This document shows, one piece after another, positions 32,390-42,787 of a stretch of 64,000 nucleotides of DNA. Origin of the DNA: Pyrenopolyporus hunteri. Its lineage: Eukaryota > Ascomycota > Sordariomycetes > Xylariales > Hypoxylaceae. The position numbers and the translations under genes were made by a program. Positions within the stretch are counted from its first letter, which is position 1. Each line of letters starts with the position of its first letter. The stretch lies in NCBI GenBank assembly GCA_902806595.1, contig CADCXC010000011.1:1612001-1676000 (forward strand). The letters are read 5' to 3'. A model generated the notes under the pieces. That model searched no databases. It was not told the DNA's origin and worked only from the letters and a program-made list of their open reading frames with translations.

Positions 32390-34841
32390 GTATTCCAATC
32401 GATTTATATTCGTGGAAGATTATAGCGATCGTGCTTACTGACGTCCCGTTCTCAATTCATGAACGCATTTTCTGTATATTGGGTAGTCAACCGGTATGAT
32501 TTGGTATCTAAGAAATTGTTTTTGCCACCAGAACTCTGATATCCTTCTATATTAGAAGTTCTCAACTTGCATACGCACCCTTGTCTGGGGTAAATAAATT
32601 TGGTTACGGCCTTTTGTGTTATACCGGTAAGGCTCGGTATTGAGTACCACGCTGAGAAATATAACGATTATTCTTTACTCGGCTGGAGAGGTTACATCAA
32701 ATTATCCTAGATGTCTTAACCAAGGCTATAAAAGAAGCATTAATATAAGTTACGTGAAATTGAAATCTACGCCGCTTTTAAGCACAATGGATTTTCCATT
32801 CAATCCAAGGTTTTTGGTGGCTATGACTTTTTAGAGCGCCAACTCACAGCTGAATCGTTTCGCCTTCTGGGCTTACCGCCTTGACTTTTAAGTTTGTCCC
32901 TGTCTTATATGTCTCTGCTATAGCTTAGTTTTCCAACACGAATAATTGCATGACGTTTCCTTTCGATGGGGGCTTACGAGCTTGACTCGAGTTCCTGGTT
33001 TCGATGCCAAAAAACCAGGAACAAGCGGGGTTTTGATGTAACTTCAACTCCATCGCCAGGCACATCCCCCGTCTGAGCGCCTCGATCGAACAAGGTATAG
33101 CTCTTAGCCCAAATTGTCCTGCATATGCTCGATGGGGTTCACAAGAGACGTTAGGTGATAAATTGCCCTATATACCCCGTGGAAGCATTTTTTGCGTTTG
33201 ATGAGCCATTAGTGTGACCTTTCGCTAAAGCGATCATAAAATCGTAAAGCTTTCTACGTAGTACGGATGCAATGTTAGATTCAAGGATTTTTGCCCGTTA
33301 GCTGAGAATACCCCTGCAATAATCCGGTGATTGTAGTTCAGTGACAATGCCAAGGTAGAAATCACATGGAACGAATTTTAAAAAATCCAACCCTAAGAAA
33401 GAACTGGATCGAAAACGATAGGGCAGTAGGGCAATAGGGTAAGTATGGTTCCTGGTTGATGCTACGCCGTGTGTAATCGTGTGTTGGTAATTTACTATTT
33501 TGCCCACCATCTCGGAATCTAATACTGTGTGCTACCTGTCAATATAATAATCTTGTAGCAACAGCACCAATTGGAATGGTACGACTGAAAAGGAAGAATG
33601 AAATTCGAGTTCGGAATAAAGTTAATAACTATAACAGGCTCGTATAAGTGCAGGTTTAGAGGTTGAGCTGGTAACAGTTGACAGTTAAATCAAGGATCAA
33701 GATCCCCCAGGTTTATAAACTTTACGTAAAGCTGGGCGACACTCTCCAGTGGACTCACAAAGGGGGCGTTAGCATCGTTGGTAAAATTTTTATCACGAGA
33801 CATAAGCGAAAGCTTGCCGGAGCCACGTGCCGCTTACCCAAGGTTTTGGGAACCATCGTCGCGCTCCAATGTGATGGGTATTTCTCTACCTACCTACCTA
33901 GGTACCTACCTGGGTTAGGGAGGAAGTGAAAGGTTAGCTCCTTTGATGATCGAAACGCGTGCCGATTGGCGTTACCGGCGCGATGGGTGTATCCGCTCGT
34001 CTCACTATGTTAGACCATCTTATTAACTAAGACTCTTATCCACGAACGCTAGACGGTAGCTTTAGTGCCTACATATTCGCATTATGATCTTGTTCTAGCC
34101 AGAGCGCGAATCTGCATTTGGATGGAGAACCCGATCAACTTGCCTGTCTGCGCCTATAGGAAGTCAACCGGGGTCAGGCTTATCTTGCCCAAGTCGGCTT
34201 AGATACCGGGGACTAAGGTTAGCACAGACTCCTATCCCCGGCTCTATACTCTATCTAGAAAGAGCCTCGCCAGATGCTTTAATTACAATCGTATTATGTA
34301 CGTAGTCCGTGGAGAGCTCTAAGTGTAGCTATCGGGCAAATACTTCAGCATGGGAGATCGAGAAGACTATCATAAACTCGAGGGATAGTGTAAAGGGGCC
34401 TCGAGTTCTAGACAACAGCCTAGGTGTGGATTATCTGTTAGGGAAGAGTTGACCGGCGGGTCCAACGTTGCAAAAGGGGCTCACGGGCTGTGGAATGTAT
34501 CTCCAGGGTCACTCACCGGGGATTGCATGATGCTGCCAGGGGCGAATCTTTGTGGGGCAATAATCCAAGAACATTCTCACATCTTAGCTATCATGATCCC
34601 TACTATACCACGTTCTCTTATTAGGAACCAAGTTCGCAACTAACTTAGATTCCAATTTTTTGAATGTAATGGCACTTTATCGGATTCTGTGGGCAACCGG
34701 TGATTTTCTGAGTCTATGGCGAGACTCTACTTCGTCGCTTTACCTTGCGATATGAGTCAACTCCAATAATCGGATCAGAATTGATAAATCAGAGTAATTA
34801 GCGGCTTTGCTCGCTACCCACGAGCGCGCCCACCCACCGAC
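32390..34841. other. intergenic region, no gene seen
   Basis: About 2.4 kb of AT-rich DNA with only short frames (for example 33678-33929) that lack motifs. It contains a TACCTACCTAGGTACC cluster at 33887-33912. Confidence 0.5.
33887..33912. repeat. TACCTAGGTA-type palindromic repeat cluster
   Basis: Runs of TACC followed by CCTAGGTACC and further TACC units, matching the other copies in the window. Confidence 0.7.
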
Positions 34842-36067
34842 ATGATTGAACTCGGGCGAGATGACTACGATGACTTCGCCAACCGAGTTCTCTGGTCCCT
34901 TTTCGGGGTCACGACAAGTATGCTTGGTCCTCTCACATTTTTAGCGGCGATTGATTCTTACTATTTTGCCATCTAGTCATTGTTGGGCTTAGGGTTTTCT
35001 GTCGTATATACTACGGGTCTCGAATACGGGCAGGATTAGGCATGGATGATTATGTCACAGTCATCTGTCTAATTCTCAGCTTGGTTACGTGTGTTCTCGT
35101 AACAATAGCCACCGAATACGGCCTCGGGAAGCATGCGAACGAATTGGAGGAGTACGAAAAAATGAACGCGCTCAAATACAATGCGATTATCAACGCAGTT
35201 CTGATATGGCAGTTCTCGCTACCGAAATTCGCTATTATCGCCATTCTTAAGCGAATTCTTAACTACGGCATAAAGACGACGATACTATTCTGGACGCTGG
35301 GTCTTACGTCGCAAGCCTGTATCATGGCTGTATCGGTAATGTGGTTTAGGCAATGCAATCCCGTGGAATTCGGATGGGACAAGAGCATCGAGGGGGGAAC
35401 CTGCGAGGACATCGGCGTGTTGTCGAATCTTGCGTATTTTACGTCGGCCTATTCCGCATTTCTCGACATATTCTTCGCCTTTTATCCACTCCCTTTCATC
35501 ATGCGCTTGAATATGCCATTACGAAACCGCCTCGCCGTCGCCGGAGCACTGAGTTTAAGTTCACTCGCGTTCGTCGCGTCCGTTATCAAATTATCGGCCC
35601 TCGGGGCGGCCTTCGCCATGTCGGAAACGGATCCTACCTGTAAGTTGCGATGTTGTTGTCTGTCTTGGCCGTTCGGTGCTTATAGGTTACATCTAGATCC
35701 TCTTCCTTACCTAGACATCTTAGGGATGTTGGAGGGATATATATTGATTATATGTTCTTCTCTCCCCACTCTTGGTCCCCTCTTCCGGGCGGCGAAGGGA
35801 AAGTTAACTAGTGGCGACCACAGCGCCGATAAGTCCAATGCGAAGGTCGGCTCCAGCTTACATAGCTTACACAAGAGTTTCGGTCGCTCGAATATGGAAC
35901 GATCGATCAGTGGGGGAAATTCATCGAGTATCGATGATATCCCGTTGGTTACGTCACCGATGCCGATATCTTCCGGCGCGATCCGGAAGGACGTGGATAA
36001 CTTAATGATAACAGAAGTAGTTGAGCCAGAGTCAGGTCAGAAGCGTCATGCTCATCGAGAATTCTAA
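34842..36067 (+). CDS. fungal rhodopsin-domain seven-helix membrane protein (SAT4/PTH11-like)
   Basis: Three exons (34842-34917, 34977-35639, 35715-36067), introns of 59 and 75 nt, 363 residues. The motif GMDDY (47-51) after an Arg-rich loop (LRVFCRIYYGSRIR), FSLPKFAII, and the FWTLGL and MAVSVMWFRQCNP segments are typical of the fungal rhodopsin-like family. About seven hydrophobic segments are visible. The C-terminal 100 residues are a Ser-rich cytoplasmic tail (KSFGRSNMERSISGGNSSSI). Such proteins are thought to sense surface or chemical cues, but most are uncharacterised. No CFEM cysteine domain is present. The second intron is divisible by three without a stop, so retention would insert 25 residues. 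The neighbouring halogenase does not prove a functional link. Confidence 0.88.
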
Positions 36068-36080
36068 AATCAAAATAATG

Positions 36081-36105
36081 AAAAAAAAAAAAAAAAAAAA
36101 AAAAA
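36081..36105 (+). repeat. A25 homopolymer just after the rhodopsin-like gene
   Basis: A run of 25 adenines starts 13 nt after the stop codon. The upstream gene keeps two introns, so a simple processed-retrocopy origin is unlikely. Confidence 0.9.
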
Positions 36106-38797
36106 GATTCCCCGCGTTTTCCTACGTGAGTCATAATAACGTCCAAATCTCCATTTGATTAGTTGTCCTTCAGCGTGCCAGGACATATGCGAACAGCGTA
36201 TCGAAGGGCACAACTGGAATCAATGGTCTACGGTCATCTCAATGCTCCACAGTGTCAGAGCAAGTGAACACGATTCATCCTGCTCATCTCCGCTCGGAAA
36301 CCAGTAATCTAACGAGCGACGCTCGCCGTCTCTGTTTTCTCTTGGCTAGAGGGACCTCTTATTGAGTGTAGATATCGTAAATTGAATTATTACTTTGATG
36401 CGAAGAGGTCTTGAGGCTTGGCGCAAGGAGATTGTTGTCCGCTACACAACACGCTAAACCCCTGGATCTAGTGAGCCAAGACAGCGCTCTCTACAGGGAC
36501 AACACGTGGTATGGTAAGATAGACCTAATAGCCACCTAGGTAGGTACCTAATCAGTGCCGACCCACCTAGATATCCATTGTATGGAAACCGGGACATTCT
36601 AGTTTAGAACAGAATAACAGGATCAATAAGGGATGGATATACATGCAACATTCCGTGAGTTGATGAAACTATATCAGCATATATTCATTCCTCTACCATA
36701 GTTCAGAGCTCTCTATGTCGGCATATCATCCTGTTCTCTGTCTTACGCCTAAATCCTCTAATACCGGAAGATGACAACTGAACCTGACTTCCGTCTCTCC
36801 TATATATCCCCAAGATGAAACCAAGGCTTCTGAATCCTTTAGTATACTCTTTGCGGCTCTAAGGAACACTGATAGAACGATAAATGAGCCACAGCACCTG
36901 TCAATAGAAGCCCCATTTGCTAGTTGGAACACTAATCGCGCCGGCATCTTGAGACAGGGGGTCTAGCCTAGATCGCAAATGACCTTTACCTCACCGGGCG
37001 AAAGTATAATCCTCTAAAATAATAGAAAATGGCGGTCTAGGGGACAATATGGACGTCTCGGCCGCCAACTACTTGCGTGGATTAATAAGGCCATTGTCCC
37101 GACGCTTGCTGAGATCCCGGACGATCCGTAACTTGGTCATGAAAGTACTAGTGCTAATTGCGCATACGGCGCGAAACGTCTTGGTTTAGGGTCATCAAAC
37201 TTTAATAACAGATAATGAACTATCAATTGAATAGCACAATACGATTGAACAAAAACGAGTCCAAGAAATGCTAACGGCGAAAATAACTCCAAAAATCCCC
37301 AGAACCGGCCGGCTGGTGTTGAACTATTTCGTCGGCGGGGCTCCAGAGCCCCTGCAATTATAGCGAACTCCAGCGCATATTCCCATGTCCACATACCTGG
37401 ATAGGTACCTACTTAACAGCAGCTCGCTAACCACCCGACAGCGGCTTACCTTAACTACCTAGGTACCTAACTACTGCGTCTAACGTTTATTATAAATATA
37501 ATGAGGTGTAGGTTAAAATTTACTATGAAGTTATGATGGTCTACTGCTCTGTATGCTTTATCTACAGGTACTTGTGGCGGGAAGGTTACTGAGAATTGGG
37601 TCAATTAAACACATATAAAACACATAGTGATTGATCGCTGTAATATACACTGTAATAGTTGCTGGAGCTAGCTGCCCAGGTAGAGTCGTAGTGGTACGCG
37701 CTGCGCTAAGGGTGCTATACACCACTGAAAATGGCGTTTGGCGACGTTTCTAGGACCTCAACTGGCCTATGGAAATTTCATGAGGAGAAGCAGTTGTTAA
37801 ACAGAAGCGTAAATATCTACATATCTTAAATCGAAAGATATTTTATTCCGGGATGGCTTGCTGCGAAGAAGTAGAAGTAGATATGGAAGATGATAACTTG
37901 CTTCAGACCGGAAAATGCGCACTAATGGAAGACTTAGTACGGATGAAGATAATCGAGGATGAGGCTAAGCGCGCGACAATATTCCGCCATCTTCGTGGGT
38001 TATGGGGAGAGCGGCCGCTAGCAGGGTTCGTTGCGTCTCGCTATGAAAGACGTACCATAGTACCTATTTTTCATGCAGTCGTAGGCTGGTTGAAGATACC
38101 GGGTTGAAGAGAGTATTACCTGGGTAATAGCGAGTAAAGTACCCGAACCGGTAGTTAAGGAATCGACGCGCACCTTCCTCGACGTCAAGTAGCTCGAAGC
38201 TTCCCAAATGTCTGGCCCACCCGGGTAGTATATCAGTCTACAGTGAAAATTGATTGTTCTAACAGCCGTACCTACCTTAACACGAATGGATAGCGGCTAC
38301 TTAATCTACCGGAGGTGAGGTGTTGACGGCAGGCGCGTTCTGCATGCTAACCCGAAATCCTAAACTGCCTAATTAGGTAATTCGCACAGGCGCTGATTGG
38401 CTCCTCACACCCCACTTCAGTTGGCTCATCCGGCCCTCTGGGGCCGTAGTCGCCGGGTAACACTACCTAGGAAGGTACGACGGTTAGGTAGGTAGGTAAG
38501 TATGGTGGTAATATTCTACCTTGAGCACGTATCCAGGGTCCGATGCGGCAAGTACCTACGTGGATGGCTCCCATTGTTTCTCCCAATACCATTCTACCCT
38601 ACCATAAACCTAGTGGGTATCTAGGTACTTAGGTAAACATTTACATCTACCAAGGTCAAGTCCATAAACAGTCTGCCAGAGTTACAACACAGCAAGAATC
38701 TCCGGGCAAATCTTCCAGCGTTCTCCAAGACGTTTCTGTGTTCTCGACCAACTATTATCGACGCATTCTAACTTACAAGCTAACACTACGATCCAAC
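36106..38797. other. AT-rich intergenic region
   Basis: About 2.7 kb without a supported gene. Two short frames, minus 37137-37394 (85 codons, hydrophobic) and plus 37853-38107 (84 codons, acidic then basic), start with ATG but have no recognised family and may be relics. TACCTAGGTA motifs are frequent (36533-36551, 37455-37469, 38462-38500, 38610-38640). Confidence 0.5.
38462..38500. repeat. TACCTAGGTA-type repeat cluster
   Basis: ACTACCTAGGAAGGTA followed by four TAGG units, about 300 bp upstream of the halogenase start. Confidence 0.65.
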
Positions 38798-40880
38798 ATG
38801 TCGATTCCGAATAAGTGCACCGTCCTCGTAGTAGGAGGTGGTCCAGCAGGATCATACGCTGCCGCGGCTCTTGCGCGTGAAGGTCTCGACGTCGTGGTAC
38901 TGGAAGCTGAGGAATTCCCCCGGTGAGAAACTTCATTGAAATTTCATACCTACCTAAATTTGGAAGTTACCAAACCTCTTAGTACTAACTTTCTACGTAC
39001 GTAGATACCATATTGGCGAGAGCCTTCTCCCATCTATTCGACACTTGTTGAAGTTCGTCGATGGTTACGACAAGTGGATTGCGCATGGTTTCCTCGTCAA
39101 GGTGACTATATATTGGAAAACGAATGCGGTCTCTCTTCCCCACTAACAGACTCTTCAGAATGGCGGCGCCTTCAAGCTGGATGCCTCTCTACCTGACACG
39201 TGTAAGTTGACCCGAGACCACGAGTCCTTCGAAGGCGCTAAATACTTATATTTAAAGACACGGACTTCGTTGCCTCCGGAGGCCCCGACGGATACTCGTG
39301 GAACGTTATTCGTTCTGAGAGCGACGAGCTACTCTTCAAACATGCGGGAAGCTGCGGCGCCAAAATCTTCGACGCAATCAAAGTCACGGCAGTTGAGTTT
39401 GCGGCTCCTGACCCCAAAGGCAAGTTCGATGGACCAAACCCAGGACGCCCCGTCTCGGCGACTTGGAAAGGCTCGGACGGCACCTCCGGAACCATATCAT
39501 TCGAGTATCTGGTTGACGCCAGTGGACGAAAGGGCCTTCTGAGTACTAAGTACTTGAAGAACCGCAAATTCAACCAGGGCCTCAAGAACGTCGCCAATTG
39601 GGGTTACTGGAAGGATGCTGGTGTTTACGGCCCTGGTACCTACAAGGAGGGATCGCCTTTCTTTGAAGCTCTCAAGGGTACGTCAGACGTCTTGGCGATA
39701 TTTGGGTATGATCTAAACTGACTTCACAGATGCGAGTGGCTGGTGCTGGTTTATCCCTTTGCACAATGGTACGCACTCCGTGGGTATCGTGCGAAACCAG
39801 GAAATAGCCACTGCCAAGAAGCGTGACGCGGGTTCGCCGTCTAGCAAGGACTTTTACATGCAGACACTTGATCTCGTGCCCGGCATTAAGGACCTCTTGT
39901 CCAAAGGCGAGCTCATTAGCGAGATCAAGTCAGCGTCGGATTGGTCCTACAGTGCCTCAAGTTATGCCTTTCCCTATGCGCGCATCGCCGGGGATGCTGG
40001 TAGCTTTATTGACCCGTTCTTCTCCTCGGGCGTACACCTGGCAATGATTGGCGGTCTTTCGGCGGCCGTGACTATAGCCGCTGCCATCCGGGGTGATTGT
40101 GACGAGGAAACCGCCGCTTCGTGGCATAGTAAGAAGATTTCGGAGAGTTATACTCGCTTCCTATTGGTCGTCCTCAGTGCTACGAAGCAGATCCGAAACC
40201 AGAATCAGCCAGTCGTCCACGATTTCGATGAGGAAAGCTTCGAGAGGGCTTTCGAACTCTTTAGGCCCGGTACGTGCTTATATCCCAGCTACCTGTGAAC
40301 GTTGCGGTGTGACAAATACTGACAGGAGTTGTCGTAATATCTAGTAATCCAAGGCACGGTGGACGCGGATGCCGTAGTTAAGCTGACCCAGGAAGAGATT
40401 TCCAAAACTGTCGAATTCTGTTTCCGATCTCTCACTGATATTCCTTCCGAGAATAAAGATACCCTCGTTCAGAAGCTCAAGAGCCTTGGCGTAGAAGAAA
40501 AGGCAGACGATGAGGAAACACTACGCACCGTTAAGGAGATCCAGGCGAACCTCACGCCGGAGGAATCGCAGATCCTGGATATTCTGCGGGGACGGCGCAT
40601 GCTGAGAAACGAAGACTCGGTCAACCTGGTCAACTTCACTCTCGACTCTATCGATGGATTAGCTCCTCGCATGGAACGGGGAAATCTCGGTCTGACGAAG
40701 GCGACGCCGGCTAAGATGAACAAGGCGCAGCTGTACTCTGTTTCGTTTCTGAAAGCTAACCGACCCGATATCAGAACCCAGAGAGGCGATAAAGCTTCAC
40801 AGGCGCAGGTCGACGAAGACAAAACCGATGAAGACAAAGTCGATGGAGACAAGATCGATGGAGACAAGATCAGCGAGTAG
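38798..40880 (+). CDS. flavin-dependent halogenase (RadH/Rdc2-type)
   Basis: Six exons: 38798-38922, 39005-39101, 39159-39201, 39258-39677, 39730-40269, 40345-40880; introns of 82, 57, 56, 52 and 75 nt; 586 residues. The FAD-binding GGGPAG is at 13-18, followed by YHIGESLLPS. A lysine at 74 in FLVKNGGAF sits where the catalytic lysine of phenolic fungal halogenases is expected. The halogenase signature W-x-W-x-I-P is WCWFIP (233-238), and the second FAD element is GDAGSFIDPFFSSG (316-329). The enzyme should use FADH2, O2 and chloride or bromide to halogenate an aromatic (phenolic) substrate. The tail ends in imperfect D-x-D-K-x repeats (DEDKTDEDKVDGDK). No synthase gene lies within the window, so the substrate is unknown. 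Confidence 0.94.
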
Positions 40881-41768
40881 TGGCATTTTACAAATCTTCC
40901 AAGTCTGCACCCCGGAAGTCCAATTGCGCCCGATCTAAAGGCGTTGGCTTATCCCATAGTTGATCGTGCGATATGGTAAAAGAGCACTTCGGGTGGGCCG
41001 ATGATCTGGCAGGCTCTGGATGCGATTCTGTACGCTAGATGATACCAAAATGTGCTTTCTATCAGTCTTTCACAGTGATGAGTGTGTTGCTTTTACACGA
41101 GTCTATTCTAACTTCTTGACTCTTCACTTTTAAGAATGTTCTAAGTCTTCGTGGTATCTAATTGATTTCGAGTCAATCAGGTATTTGTCAGATACCTGGT
41201 ACCTACCTAGGTACCTAGGTAAGGGTGCCTACCCACCTACGCTACCGGGTTTTAGCAGTGGACGTGGGATCTGACCCTAGGCCGATCGAGGCCCTTGCCC
41301 GACTACCCGTTTACAGTTCTCTCTCGATATTATGTTCTGTGGAATCAGTAATCCATCCGTCTCCCTTGCGATTAGACATATCGTAAATGTCTATTTGAAA
41401 TGTTGCATCGCCAGGATTATTTACGGAATGGGATCGTAGGCTGAATGCAACTGTACGTAGGTACGTACGTAATAGGAGAAGAAAAAGGCGGGACAAATTA
41501 GTAATTATTCGGTACCTGCGATGGGTAGGCGGTTCACTAAAAGTTAGGGCGGTGTGGTGTTCTTATTCCCCCGCTCTCCGTCTCGGTAGTGCTACCTGAA
41601 GTTGCTAATAATTGCTTATTTCTTCTATGTATTATCCTATGCGACCTTCATCTCCTCCCAGCTACCTACGTTTCCAATACCTAAACTTATCGAGTACCAT
41701 TCTTTCTAACGGCGCTTTTTAGACTCGATTCGTATTGGTGGAGTTTTCAAACGCTAGAAACCGAAACA
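40881..41768. other. intergenic region with TACCTAGGTA cluster
   Basis: Downstream of the halogenase and upstream of the GNAT gene. It carries a dense palindromic cluster at 41192-41241. No gene is recognised. Confidence 0.55.
41192..41241. repeat. TACCTAGGTA-type palindromic repeat cluster
   Basis: GGTACCTACCTAGGTACCTAGG core followed by TACCCACCTACG; one of the longest copies in the window. Confidence 0.7.
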
Positions 41769-42600
41769 ATGTCATTTACAAACGGTGTTACCCCGGCCGC
41801 TCCCGTTGTGGAGAGGGCCACGCTTTCCGACATCCCGGATCTAATCGCCGTATGGTGGGATGCGTTCACGGTGGAATACATTCAGCGGGTCTACCCGCCT
41901 ACGCCGGACGGAAGGCGCTGGCTCGAGCGCTTCTTCGAGCAGATTCTCCAGGAAACCCCGGGACCTAATGAGCCGAAAAAGGAATGTCTGGTAGTGCGTA
42001 GTCCGGAGACTGGTGTGTACCTCTTTCCTCTTCCCCGGCGATGATAGTGGTTAGACGGCTTCTCGTAACGTAGCCGCGCCTGACGTTCTGACGTTCCCTC
42101 CCCGGCCAGGTCGCGCCGTCGCAATAGCTATATATAGCATCATACCAGCGGGTTTCGACCCGGCGCGGCGGTCGTGGCGTGCGAGGTTGCCGCCCTTTGA
42201 TGACCTGCCGGGTATACGTGAGGAATTTGTCGCGGCTTTATTCGACCCGATGGACAAGACCAACCTTTATCTGTTGGGGGACCGTGCTCATATCTGTAAG
42301 TAATACTTGACCAAGACTCTGAATGGTGAGCGTCGGGGCTAGTACTAAACCCTACGTTGAAATATAGATCTGGAAACGCTGGGCACGATGGAGGCGCATC
42401 AGAGAAAGGGCTACGGGTCCGCTTTAGTGAGGTGGGGGACCGACCTGGCAGACAAGTTGGGCGTCGAGTGTTACCTAGATGCTAGCCCGGCGGGAAAAGC
42501 ACTGTATGAAGCGAATGGTTATGTAGCGCAGGACGTGTCTGCCGTCCTGGAGAACCCGGCAGGGTGCTCAATGGTTCGGCCGAGGAAACGTCAAGATTGA
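41769..42600 (+). CDS. GNAT family N-acetyltransferase
   Basis: Three exons (41769-42012, 42110-42295, 42368-42600), introns of 97 and 72 nt, 220 residues. The N-terminus (VERATLSDIPDLIAVWWDAF) fits the first strand and helix of the GNAT fold. RAVAIAIYSII forms the central strand, LYLLGDRAHIYLETLGTM the strand before the acetyl-CoA loop, and QRKGYGSALVRWGTDLAD is the Q/R-x-x-G-x-G/A pyrophosphate-binding motif. The C-terminal GKALYEANGYVAQD is the usual tail helix and strand. The acetyl acceptor is unknown. It lies 0.9 kb after the halogenase on the same strand and converges on the Clr5-ankyrin gene with 187 nt between stops. Confidence 0.9.
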
Positions 42601-42787
42601 TCGACATACGAAATTTAGTGTATCTCGTCTCTAGAGGGATCGGTATCAAAGAATATCTGCCCACATTTATATCAGGCCGTCGCCTAATGATTCCCAAAAA
42701 CGATTGCCAACACACGGACCAAGCCCCTTTTTTCCCCCATTCCTAACCACATATAACCACATAAAGAAGCAAAGGATAATACAGAAA

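Noticed and set aside
37137..37394. 85-codon hydrophobic minus-strand frame
   Set aside because: It starts with ATG and is membrane-like, but AT-rich sequence easily makes such frames. No splice context or family was seen.
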